Of a stretch of DNA of 6,907 nt, positions 1 to 5,774 are shown one piece after another. This DNA comes from Actinomycetota bacterium (GTDB lineage: Bacteria; Actinomycetota; CADDZG01; JAHWKV01). The stretch's first letter is position 1; each line of letters begins with the position of its first letter. The notes under the pieces were generated by a model. It ran no database searches. It was not told the origin of the DNA and was given only the letters and a program-made list of their open reading frames with translations. The stretch spans positions 1 through 6,907 of the forward strand of contig JAHWKV010000050.1 of assembly GCA_019347725.1 (NCBI GenBank). Direction: 5' to 3'. A program made the translations under genes and the position numbers.

Positions 1-330
1 ATCACCATCAGCAGCTGCAGTCACGGCAGCCATTGCAGCTGGGTCGGCAGCACTTGCTTCCTGAGGTTCGTCAGCTGCGGCATGCTCAACGTATTGCTCT
101 GGTGATGCATTTGAGGTGGCTGTTGCGGCTGCTGCAGTCTCAAGGTGCACTGTCACATCAACTGGAAGATGATCGTCAAATGCAGGAGATGGGCTGCGTA
201 TTGGACTGCAAGACAGCTGCGGTGTTGCAGAGCCCACATCTGTACCTATACCGCCAAGCTCACGCACTGGAGAAGGGTTAAAAGACCACGCTTCGTGGAT
301 CGCAGTGCTCTCAACTTCCCAGTCGTTCAT
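1..330 (-). CDS. Unrecognised Ala/Ser/Pro-rich acidic protein, partial (runs off the left edge)
   Basis: The minus strand is open without a stop from the window edge back through position 330 and beyond. From the ATG at 328-330 it gives 110 codons. The predicted protein begins MNDWEVES, has an SP-rich stretch around residues 40-50 (PIRSPSPAF), then an acidic, alanine-rich tail after about residue 65. It looks disordered, with no domain I recognise. Codon use is relaxed (many GCA, GCT, CTT, CCA), unlike the GC-rich third positions of the genes to the right. No Shine-Dalgarno sequence precedes the ATG; the bases just before it are A-rich. The frame stays open upstream of the ATG, so the true start is unknown. 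The style (SP motifs, poly-Ala, 54% GC) would suit a eukaryotic or viral gene, so this piece may be foreign to the rest of the contig. The call rests on the long open frame and composition only. Confidence 0.35.
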   Translation of the reverse strand, partial: MNDWEVESTAIHEAWSFNPSPVRELGGIGTDVGSATPQLSCSPIRSPSPAFDDHLPVDVTVHLETAAAATATSNASPEQYVEHAAADEPQEASAADPAAMAAVTAAADGD

Positions 331-360
331 ATTTTTGTCTGAACTTTCCGTGTCGCTAGC
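331..360. other. Composition and coding junction (possible chimeric or rearrangement breakpoint)
   Basis: Within this short interval the sequence passes from T-rich DNA (the run at 331-336) to very GC-rich DNA (78% in 361-420 by hand count). Recognisable Lhr protein begins at about 356 with no upstream part of that gene. On the other side lies an unrelated open frame on the opposite strand. No terminal inverted repeat, target duplication or integrase is visible. An assembly or library chimera is as likely as a biological junction. Confidence 0.5.
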
Positions 361-1342
361 CGGCGATGCGCCGCTGCTGTTGCCGCCGCCGCGCGACGAG
401 GAGCTGACCGAGGAGGCGGCCGGGGTCCTCGAGGTGCTGGCGTCCGGCGGGGCAATGTTCTTCCGGCAGATAGTCGAAGCAACCGGGCCGGCCACCGACA
501 CTGTCGTCCTGCACGCGCTGTGGGAGCTGGTGTGGTCGGTGCTGGTGACCAACGACACGCTGGCTGCCGTCCGGTCCCTTAAGGGGGTTGGTAGGAGAGC
601 CGCACCGGTTCGTCCCGGGTACCGGCGGCGACCGGGACCGGTGCCGGTCTCCAGGCAGGGACCGCCCACCTCCGTGGGTCGATGGAGCTTGCTGCCGGCG
701 CGCTCACCGCAGGAGACTCGGGCCATGGCTGCGCTGGCCGAGCAGCTGCTGGACCGCCACGGCGTCCTTACCCGCCCGGCCGTCATGTCCGAGCACCCTC
801 CCGGCGGTTTTGCGGGGATTTACCCGGTGTTAAAGGCGATGGAGGAGTTCGGGCGGTGCCGCCGCGGCTACTTTGTGGAGCACCTGGGAGCGGCGCAGTT
901 TGCGATGCCGGGCGCGGTGGACCGCATGCGGTCGATTGCGTCGAAACCGGCGGAAGACAGCTTCGCGCTGGTGCTTGCCGCTACAGACCCTGCCAACCCC
1001 TTCGGCGCGGCGCTGCCGTGGCCGGAGCGGCCGGAAGATACCCAGTCGACCGGCAAGGGGCACCGGCCGGGGCGCAAGGCTGGCGCTTTGGTCGTGCTTA
1101 TGCGGGGGAATCTGATCTTGTACGTGGAAAGGGGAGGCCGAACCCTGTTGACCTACGGCAGCGACGAAGGTTTGTTGCACCCAGCGGTAGAGGCCCTGGC
1201 CCAGGCCGTCAGGCAAGGGGTACTGGGCAAGCTCGCGGTAGAACGGGCCGACGGCCGGCCGGTGCTGGACTCGGCAGTGGCTAAAGCTATGGAGGCGGCG
1301 GGCTTTCGCCAGACTCCCAAAGGACTGCGCCTGCGTGCCTGA
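356..1342 (+). CDS. lhr: ATP-dependent helicase Lhr, C-terminal portion only (5'-truncated)
   Basis: This is the tail of an Lhr-type superfamily 2 helicase, the large actinobacterial form of about 1,500 residues. Only roughly the last 328 residues are present; the ATPase core with its Walker motifs is absent. Recognisable segments in order are GGAMFFRQIVEA and LWELVWSVLVTNDTLA (winged-helix region), GRWSLLP, AEQLLDRHGVLTRPAV, GGFAGIYPVLKAMEEFG with RRGYFVE, LGAAQFAMPGAVDR, VLAATDPANPFGAALPWP, then the beta-barrel-like GRKAGALVVL and LYVERGGRTLLTY, and finally AAGFRQTPKGLRLRA at the C-terminus. In known Lhr proteins this C-terminal module is made of tandem winged helices and a beta-barrel, resembles AlkZ-type glycosylases, and mediates oligomerisation. 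The frame can be read back to a GTG at 305, but residues before about 356 do not look like Lhr. It overlaps nei by 8 bases, the lhr-nei arrangement known from mycobacteria (Rv3296-Rv3297). Identity is secure; the truncation is either a junction artefact or real. Confidence 0.9.
   Translation, partial: LAGDAPLLLPPPRDEELTEEAAGVLEVLASGGAMFFRQIVEATGPATDTVVLHALWELVWSVLVTNDTLAAVRSLKGVGRRAAPVRPGYRRRPGPVPVSRQGPPTSVGRWSLLPARSPQETRAMAALAEQLLDRHGVLTRPAVMSEHPPGGFAGIYPVLKAMEEFGRCRRGYFVEHLGAAQFAMPGAVDRMRSIASKPAEDSFALVLAATDPANPFGAALPWPERPEDTQSTGKGHRPGRKAGALVVLMRGNLILYVERGGRTLLTYGSDEGLLHPAVEALAQAVRQGVLGKLAVERADGRPVLDSAVAKAMEAAGFRQTPKGLRLRA
1319..1324 (+). promoter_or_regulatory. Ribosome binding site for nei, inside lhr
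   Basis: AAAGGA lies 10 bases before the GTG at 1335, within the last codons of lhr. With the 8-base overlap of the two genes it suggests translational coupling. It supports the GTG start, which is also required because the residue after the initiator must be the catalytic proline. Confidence 0.5.
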
Positions 1343-2129
1343 GGGAGATACCGTACTGCGGACCGCCCGTTCGCTGCACCGGGCTCTGGCGGGGCGTTTG
1401 CTCACCGGGTCGGACTTGCGGGTGCCTGAATACGCGACCGTGGATCTGACCGGGCAAAAGGTGACTGAGGTAGTGCCCAGGGGAAAGCATCTCCTGGCTC
1501 GCACCGATGCGGGGATGACCGTGCACAGCCACCTGAAGATGGAGGGCTCCTGGAGCGTGTACGGCCCCCATCGCCGGTGGTCCCGGAGTGATCACAGGAT
1601 TCGAGCGATCCTGGCCAACGTCGAGTACACCGCGGTGGGCCGGCTGCTGGGCACGGTGCAGGTCCTGCCCACCGCCGGCGAGCAGGATGTCGTCGGACAT
1701 TTGGGCCCCGACCTGTTGGGTTCCGACTGGGACCCGGCCGAAGCGCTTCGCCGCCTGAAGGCGGCGCCGGAAAGATCTATTGTCGACGCCTTGCTGGATC
1801 AGAGGAATCTCGCAGGCATCGGCAACCTGTACAAGAATGAGGTGCTGTACCTGAAGGGAATCAACCCCGCGGCCAAAGTGGGCGATGTCGCCGACCCGGC
1901 CGGCGTGGTGGAACTGGCCCGGCGGCTGCTCAGCGCCAACACCGGCCGCTGGAGCCAGACCACCACGGGTAACACAAACAAAGGCGCCAGACACTGGGTC
2001 TTCGAGCGCAGCGGCCGCCCCTGCCGCCGCTGTGGCGCCAAGATCTCCTCCGCACGGTTGGGGGAGGCCGGGTTGGAGCGGATTACCTACTGGTGTCCAA
2101 ACTGCCAGCCGCCGGGCGACGTCGGTTAG
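1335..2129 (+). CDS. nei: Endonuclease VIII-like DNA glycosylase/AP lyase (Fpg/Nei family, Nei2-like)
   Basis: This 264-residue protein is a bifunctional base-excision repair enzyme that removes oxidised bases and cleaves the abasic site. It has the complete family signature: Pro2-Glu3 directly after the initiator (Pro2 is the Schiff-base nucleophile), the beta-sandwich lysine at Lys51 (PRGKHLL), the HSHLKMEG motif at 64-71, the helix-two-turn-helix region around 151-170 (DALLDQRNLAGIGNLYKNEV), and a C-terminal zinc finger with Cys230, Cys233, Cys254 and Cys257; Arg249 sits in the finger hairpin. Length is normal for the family. The GTG start overlaps the lhr stop codon, and Pro2 fixes it. 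The lhr-nei pairing matches the mycobacterial Lhr/Nei2 locus, so Nei2 (oxidised pyrimidines) is a better guess than Fpg (8-oxoguanine). All catalytic and metal-binding residues are intact, so the gene should be functional. Confidence 0.95.
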   Translation: MPEGDTVLRTARSLHRALAGRLLTGSDLRVPEYATVDLTGQKVTEVVPRGKHLLARTDAGMTVHSHLKMEGSWSVYGPHRRWSRSDHRIRAILANVEYTAVGRLLGTVQVLPTAGEQDVVGHLGPDLLGSDWDPAEALRRLKAAPERSIVDALLDQRNLAGIGNLYKNEVLYLKGINPAAKVGDVADPAGVVELARRLLSANTGRWSQTTTGNTNKGARHWVFERSGRPCRRCGAKISSARLGEAGLERITYWCPNCQPPGDVG

Positions 2130-2132
2130 TAT
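2127..2132 (+). promoter_or_regulatory. Candidate -10 box for a leaderless mRNA of the P-loop ATPase gene
   Basis: TAGTAT fits the actinobacterial TANNNT -10 pattern and ends 7 bases before the ATG at 2140. That spacing would put the transcription start at or beside the start codon. There is no Shine-Dalgarno sequence before this ATG, which fits a leaderless transcript. The box overlaps the nei stop codon. No clear -35 element is visible. Confidence 0.35.
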
Positions 2133-2139
2133 CGGCTGT

Positions 2140-2691
2140 ATGGACCGACACAGAGAGAGAAGAATCGCGATCGTTGGCAGTTTCTCGACCGGCAAGACCA
2201 CGCTGGGGGAGGAGCTGGCGCACCACCTGGACCTGCCGCTGCTTCCCGAGACGGCGCGCGAGGTGGTGGATCTGGGCTTCAAGCTCGACAAAAACGCCAC
2301 GCCGGAGACCGAGGCGCTCATTTTCCTCAAGCAGTACAACAACGAGCTGTCGACCTCGGACTTCGTTGGAGACCGCTCCCTGGTGGACGTCATGGCCTAC
2401 GCCGGGTGGGTGCTCGACAATCAGCCAAGATGCAAAGAGACGGCGCTGTGGGACGAGTGCGTGAAGCTGGCGGAGCGGCGGCTGCGCAGCAACTACACTC
2501 ACGTTTTCTACTTGCCGATTGAGTTTCCCATCGTTCTGGACGGGCTGCGCCCCGACGATCCCGAATTCCAAAAGGAAATAGACGAGCGAGTCATTAGGAT
2601 CTTGCGATCTCATGACATCGAGTACGACACGCTGACCGGGTCCGTGGAAAACCGGATGGAACAGATAAGCAAGATTCTCACCGCAGGATAG
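2140..2691 (+). CDS. NadR/Ttd14-type P-loop ATPase (AAA_28-like nucleoside or nucleotide kinase fold)
   Basis: A 183-residue cytoplasmic P-loop protein. Walker A is at residues 13-20 (GSFSTGKT), following a hydrophobic strand (RIAIVG). PETAREVV at 36-43 is the conserved acid/arginine motif after the second strand. GDRSLVDVMAYAG at 77-89 is the DRS-type lid or substrate motif, FYLPIEFPIVLDGLRPDD follows the next strand, and FQKEIDERVIRIL with a TGSVENRMEQI tail closes the fold. This pattern matches the small stand-alone ATPases related to the ribosylnicotinamide kinase domain of NadR. The NadR adenylyltransferase domain is absent, and the substrate of the stand-alone forms is generally unknown. 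The ATG at 2140 is the only start directly before the first strand. The gene lies 10 bases after nei, so it may be co-transcribed with lhr-nei or use its own -10 box. A repair link is inference from position only. Confidence 0.8.
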   Translation: MDRHRERRIAIVGSFSTGKTTLGEELAHHLDLPLLPETAREVVDLGFKLDKNATPETEALIFLKQYNNELSTSDFVGDRSLVDVMAYAGWVLDNQPRCKETALWDECVKLAERRLRSNYTHVFYLPIEFPIVLDGLRPDDPEFQKEIDERVIRILRSHDIEYDTLTGSVENRMEQISKILTAG

Positions 2692-2700
2692 CGCACTTTG

Positions 2701-2708
2701 AGGAGAGG
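2701..2708 (+). promoter_or_regulatory. Ribosome binding site of the 90-residue small protein gene
   Basis: AGGAGAGG is a strong Shine-Dalgarno sequence 5 bases before the ATG at 2714. It is the best ribosome binding site on the plus strand of the window and argues that this small gene is real and translated from a leadered or polycistronic mRNA. Confidence 0.7.
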
Positions 2709-2713
2709 TTCCG

Positions 2714-2986
2714 ATGGACGACATCGAGCTGATCAAGCAGGCGGAACAGGTGCTCGGCGAGTTGGACCGAACCTCGGGACTTATCGAAGAGCATGCCGAC
2801 GTCCTTGCCAAGTTGCGCCTGCGCATCTACGGAACTCCCCGGAAGAGCCTTGACGACGTACTCAAAGCTGCTGGCGACATTAAGGGCAAGCGTTCCTTGC
2901 AAGACCTGGAGGAACCCAAATCGGCGGGAACGCTGGAGGACGCCTTCAAGAGACCTGAAAAGAAGAAGGACTGGCCGGGGCTGTAA
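2714..2986 (+). CDS. Small hypothetical charged helical protein
   Basis: A 90-residue protein I do not recognise. Residues 1 to about 55 look like two amphipathic helices (DIELIKQAEQVLGELDRT and IEEHADVLAKLRLRI) followed by a short SLDDVLKAAGDI helix, compatible with a coiled coil or helical bundle. The tail is lysine-rich and probably disordered, ending EKKKDWPGL. There is no cysteine, signal peptide or membrane segment, so it is likely cytoplasmic. It sits 22 bases after the P-loop ATPase stop and has its own strong ribosome binding site, so it is plausibly the last gene of the lhr-nei-ATPase run. The following 100 bases (2987-3086) hold no gene and no convincing terminator. Function is unknown; partnership with the ATPase is only suggested by adjacency. 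Confidence 0.65.
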   Translation: MDDIELIKQAEQVLGELDRTSGLIEEHADVLAKLRLRIYGTPRKSLDDVLKAAGDIKGKRSLQDLEEPKSAGTLEDAFKRPEKKKDWPGL

Positions 2987-3207
2987 AGGTCTTGCCGCCT
3001 TCGGTGCTGCATCTACCACCCGGTGCAGGAGTACCATGGATAAAAGACCCAGTGAACAGGGTTGACTCTATTCCATCGGTCCTTTGATGCGGAATCTGAA
3101 CACGATCCTTTTCGTCCTGCTCGCCCTGGTGGCCATCCGAGGTTGACGCCGATGGCGCTCGCCGGCTTCCGGCTGGGTGGCCGGCCGCCTTTACCTCGAT
3201 CGCGGCA

Positions 3208-3963
3208 GTGTCAGCGCTGCGCTATCTGACCCAACCCGGGGGCAGCCTCGAGACGGCGATCTGGGTGCAAAAGTCCACGTTGTGTCTGCTGGCAGCTTTT
3301 CCTTACTTCCTGTACCGCTTCGGCCGCCTGCTGTGGTCAGCGACCGACCGATGGAACACGTGGGCGACCTGGTTCACCGCGCTTGTAGTGGTGGTCACTT
3401 TGGCGGCCCCACGCTTGCCTGCCCTTAACGAGTCGTGGCCTGGGTGGGCAATGGCATACGCAGTCCTGCTCCTTTCTCAATGGCTGACCCTTTCGGGCGT
3501 TACCTCGTTCCAGATGTACAAGCAGGCCGGCGGCCAACCGGCCGTCGTCCGAAAACGGATGCGCATGCTGAGCTTGGCGTCAGTTCTGTTAAGTGGGGGG
3601 CTGATATCTGTTGTGCTGCTCAGCGCCGTCGACCGAACCGTCGCATCAACGACGCTGCTCCAACCGATGGCTTTGGGCAGCGCGGTGTTTTTCTTCGCAG
3701 GGTTTGCGCCCCCGGCGGCGTTGCGCAGGATCTGGCGCCGGTCCGAGGATGAGCGTCTACAGGCGGCGCAGCTGGGACTGATGGCGGCGCAAACCCCGCA
3801 GGAGGTCTGTGCGCAGGTCCTGCCTTATGTGGCTGCTTCGCTAGGTGGGTGGGGGGCAACGCTGGTCGATGGCACCAACGCGTTGATCGGCGCTCACAAC
3901 GTTGATCCGGAGGCTGTCGATCACGCGACGGCCGGCGATGAAAAGCTTGCCGGACCAGGCTAG
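3208..3963 (+). CDS. Kinase fragment 1: membrane sensor and first half of the GAF domain
   Basis: This is an open stretch of the broken kinase, read from a GTG at 3208; coding in this frame probably begins at about 3184. Hydrophobic segments lie near residues 23-37 (with the typical FPYFLYRF motif), 54-68, 80-99, 121-142 and 154-172. They are followed by a basic RRIWRRSEDER linker and a GAF-like start (QTPQEVCAQVLPYVAASLGG) that is cut by TAG. As a separate polypeptide it would be a membrane protein without any kinase domain. The GTG has no good ribosome binding site and lies inside a predicted transmembrane helix, so it is unlikely to be a native start. Confidence 0.6.
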   Translation: MSALRYLTQPGGSLETAIWVQKSTLCLLAAFPYFLYRFGRLLWSATDRWNTWATWFTALVVVVTLAAPRLPALNESWPGWAMAYAVLLLSQWLTLSGVTSFQMYKQAGGQPAVVRKRMRMLSLASVLLSGGLISVVLLSAVDRTVASTTLLQPMALGSAVFFFAGFAPPAALRRIWRRSEDERLQAAQLGLMAAQTPQEVCAQVLPYVAASLGGWGATLVDGTNALIGAHNVDPEAVDHATAGDEKLAGPG

Positions 3964-3969
3964 CAGACG

Positions 3970-4821
3970 GTGCGGGTGCCGCTGAGCTCGGGTGCGCTGA
4001 TTATCTGGACCAGTTCTTACTCACTTGTTTTCGGTTCTGAGGAGCTCGCGCAGCTCGAGTCATTCGCCGTCATGGTGGATCTCGCTCTGGCCAGGTGCGA
4101 GTTGATCGAGGCGCAACGTGTTGTGGCCGAGCAGCTCGTGCACAGCAACGAACAGCTGGCCGGCGCATGGGATGTGGCGATGGAGTCGTCGCGCCTCAAA
4201 GGAGAGTTCCTGGCCACTATGAGCCACGAGATAAGGACTCCCATGAACGGAGTCATCGGGCTGACGGGGCTGTTGCTGAATACAGCGTTGGACGAGCGCC
4301 AGCGGTCGTATGCACAGGGAGTGAAGGGCGCCGGCGAGGCTCTTCTTGCGATCATCGACGACATCTTGGATTTTTCGAAGATCGAGGCCGACAGGATGAG
4401 CCTAGAGGTCATTGAGTTCGACCTGCGCGACGTGGTCAATGAATCGGTGCTGCTGCTGGCTGAGACAGCTCGGAGCAAGGGGCTGACCCTGACGGTGGAA
4501 GTGTCCGACCACGTACCCCGCCGCGTCTGCGGTGATTCCGTCCGGTTGCGTCAGATTTTGCTCAACCTGGTCTCCAACGCGGTCAAGTTCACCGAAACCG
4601 GAGATATATGGGTGCTGGTAGAGGTGGATTCGGAGGCCGACGACGCGGTCCAGGTTAAATTCGAGGTGCAAGATACCGGCATAGGGATTGCCCCGGAGGA
4701 TCACACCAAGTTGTTCGAGCCCTTCTCTCAGGTGGACTCCTCCACAACCAGAAAGTTTGGTGGTACGGGTCTCGGGCTCGCTATTTCCCGCGCTTGGTGG
4801 AGCTGGCCGGCGGCCAGATAG
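3970..4821 (+). CDS. Kinase fragment 2: end of GAF, HisKA and HATPase_c core
   Basis: This stretch is in the same frame as fragment 1, immediately after the TAG. It runs through the GAF end ([19 protein letters not shown]), a helical linker, and HisKA with His86 (codon 4225-4227) and [12 protein letters not shown]. The HATPase motifs follow: the N box ([16 protein letters not shown]), G1 ([10 protein letters not shown]), F ([12 protein letters not shown]) and G2 ([10 protein letters not shown]). After AISR the frame goes wrong: it reads AWWSWPAAR and stops at 4819-4821, whereas the family sequence ([11 protein letters not shown], with GSTFWFVLP after it) continues in another frame. The core residues are intact, but the last part of the ATPase fold is lost from this frame. 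Confidence 0.75.
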   Translation: MRVPLSSGALIIWTSSYSLVFGSEELAQLESFAVMVDLALARCELIEAQRVVAEQLVHSNEQLAGAWDVAMESSRLKGEFLATMSHEIRTPMNGVIGLTGLLLNTALDERQRSYAQGVKGAGEALLAIIDDILDFSKIEADRMSLEVIEFDLRDVVNESVLLLAETARSKGLTLTVEVSDHVPRRVCGDSVRLRQILLNLVSNAVKFTETGDIWVLVEVDSEADDAVQVKFEVQDTGIGIAPEDHTKLFEPFSQVDSSTTRKFGGTGLGLAISRAWWSWPAAR

Positions 4822-5342
4822 GTGTGAATGCCGAGCTCGACCGGGGAAGCACCTTTTGGTTTGTGCTTCCTTTTGCCAAAGCGGTTCAGACCGATGCCGA
4901 AGCCGGTGGCCCCGCCGAGCACCTGGTCGGCCCGGGCGTTGCGGCCGCTAGTGAGTCGCTGGGCAAGATCCTGGTCGTGGAGGACGACAGGGTCAACCAG
5001 ATGGTAGCCGTCGCCACCGTGGAGGCGTTGGGTTACTCGGTGGATGTGGCGCCCGACGGGGCCGAGGCCTTGAACCGGCTGTCGCAGGTGCAGTATTCGG
5101 CCGTTTTGATGGACTGCCAAATGCCCAAGATGGGCGGCTACGAGACTACCCGGCAGATTCGCCGGCTCGAAGGTTCCATGTCTCAAGTTCCTGTGGTTGC
5201 CATGACCGCGGCAGTCATGGAGGGCGATAAAGAAAAATGCCTCGCGGCGGGGATGGACGACTATATTTCTAAGCCAATCCGGCCGGAGATCGTCAAGGCA
5301 GCCTTGGAACGGTGGGTGTCAAAACAGATGGTTCAGCCCTAG
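4794..5342 (+). CDS. Kinase fragment 3: end of HATPase_c and C-terminal receiver domain
   Basis: Frame 3 continues the kinase from [10 protein letters not shown] and [10 protein letters not shown] (last strands of HATPase_c) through a linker of about 30 residues into a full receiver domain. ILVVEDD carries the acidic pair at about residues 63-65, Asp107 in [11 protein letters not shown] (codon 5112-5114) is the phospho-acceptor, VVAMTA carries the switch threonine, and the SKPI lysine follows. The receiver is complete and could fold alone, but the TTG at 4794 has no ribosome binding site, so independent translation is doubtful. The TAG stop at 5340-5342 overlaps the stop of the convergent gene. 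Confidence 0.75.
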   Translation: MVELAGGQIGVNAELDRGSTFWFVLPFAKAVQTDAEAGGPAEHLVGPGVAAASESLGKILVVEDDRVNQMVAVATVEALGYSVDVAPDGAEALNRLSQVQYSAVLMDCQMPKMGGYETTRQIRRLEGSMSQVPVVAMTAAVMEGDKEKCLAAGMDDYISKPIRPEIVKAALERWVSKQMVQP

Positions 5343-5761
5343 ACGGTAGGCTCGCTATCCAAAGCGTCCCACCCGGTCCACTCCTCCACGTCCAGCCGGA
5401 CTATGGGTCCCTCGTGAGGGTTTTTGAGGTATTGCGGATACTTGCTCTCCAGGGCTGCGAGAGAGCGGTCGAACTCCTGGTCCTCGTCCAGGACGGTCAC
5501 CCTTCCCTTGGCGACCAGCCAGGAAAGCCGGGTCCAATCCTCGTCCCAGCGATCCACCATGAAGGTGACCTTGGGTCCGCCCTCGGGGCCGCGCTGCCTG
5601 GAGAGGATGGCCGCATCCTCGTCTACGGGAATCCATATGGCCTCTCCCGCCCAGGTGAAGCACACGGGCACCACGTTGGCCGTCCCGTCGCTCCCGTTGG
5701 TACCCAGGTAGCCGCGGCGGGCTCTCAGCAGGGAGGCATAGCTCTCGGGGGGTCCGGTCAT
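5339..5761 (-). CDS. PPOX-class flavin/F420-dependent oxidoreductase, Rv0121-like (TIGR03668 type)
   Basis: A 140-residue single-domain split-barrel protein of the pyridoxamine 5'-phosphate oxidase superfamily. The N-terminal helix and first strands (RARRGYLGT, ANVVPVCFTW) are followed by AIWIPVDED, the conserved KVTFMVDRWDEDWTRLSWLVAKGRV block (residues 64-87 or so), SKYPQY at 106-111 and GPIVRLDVEEWTGW near the C-terminus. The DRWDEDW, KYPQY and WTGW blocks are the signature of the TIGR03668/Rv0121 group, whose members are predicted to bind F420 or a flavin; the physiological substrate is not known. The length is typical. It starts 8 bases after the DUF3107 stop, so the two probably form an operon. 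Its start has a -10-like box rather than a Shine-Dalgarno sequence. Confidence 0.85.
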   Translation of the reverse strand: MTGPPESYASLLRARRGYLGTNGSDGTANVVPVCFTWAGEAIWIPVDEDAAILSRQRGPEGGPKVTFMVDRWDEDWTRLSWLVAKGRVTVLDEDQEFDRSLAALESKYPQYLKNPHEGPIVRLDVEEWTGWDALDSEPTV

Positions 5762-5768
5762 AGGTCGG

Positions 5769-5774
5769 ATTATG
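5769..5774 (-). promoter_or_regulatory. Candidate -10 box just before the PPOX gene
   Basis: On the minus strand CATAAT (five of six matches to TATAAT) ends 7 bases before the ATG at 5761. It overlaps the last codon and stop of DUF3107. No Shine-Dalgarno sequence precedes this ATG, so a leaderless internal start is possible, alongside read-through from DUF3107. Confidence 0.3.

Larger units (their letters stand above)
3087..5342 (+). pseudogene. Hybrid sensor histidine kinase (7TM-GAF-HisKA-HATPase-receiver), broken by several lesions
   Basis: The pieces add up to one hybrid histidine kinase of about 750 residues. In order they are an N-terminal membrane sensor (about seven helices), a GAF-like domain, HisKA with the phospho-acceptor His in [10 protein letters not shown], HATPase_c with N, G1, F and G2 boxes, and a C-terminal receiver with its aspartate in [11 protein letters not shown]. 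It would autophosphorylate on His in response to a signal and pass phosphate to its own receiver. Four breaks are seen: TGA at 3144-3146 after 19 codons, one extra base at about 3183 (shift from frame 3 to frame 1), TAG at 3961-3963 inside the GAF region, and one missing base at about 4789-4793, right after the G2 box (frame 1 to frame 3). Either lesion in the second half separates required domains. The motifs between lesions are well conserved, so inactivation would be recent. The other complete genes of the window show no such breaks, which argues against a uniformly poor sequence. The first two lesions depend on my assignment of the N-terminus; the last two are clear. Confidence 0.75.

Noticed and set aside
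33..281. Plus-strand open frame of 82 codons rich in Leu, Gln and Arg
   Set aside because: The minus-strand frame in the same place is longer, open over the full segment and of more coherent composition; the plus frame looks like its complement.
830..1504. Minus-strand open frame of about 224 codons over the lhr-nei boundary
   Set aside because: It is antisense to conserved Lhr and Nei sequence, with no domain and no ribosome binding site.
1287..2393. Long minus-strand open frame (about 368 codons) across nei and the ATPase gene
   Set aside because: It mirrors two firmly identified plus-strand genes, has no family resemblance, and is open because high GC in third positions suppresses stops on the opposite strand.
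2083..2826. Minus-strand open frame of about 247 codons
   Set aside because: It lies opposite the P-loop ATPase and the 90-residue gene, has no recognisable motif, and its composition is that of an antisense shadow.
3005..3040. Possible hairpin CTGCAT...GTGCAG after the 90-residue gene as a terminator
   Set aside because: The stem is only six pairs with one wobble, the loop is large and no T-run follows.
3062..3090. TTGACT as a -35 box for the kinase
   Set aside because: At 16-18 bases spacing the -10 position holds no acceptable hexamer and overlaps the start codon.
3961..4800. Programmed recoding (TAG read-through plus frameshift) making a full kinase on purpose
   Set aside because: There is no slippery heptamer or stimulatory structure at 4790, no sign of a recoding element after the TAG, and TAG is an ordinary stop elsewhere in the window.
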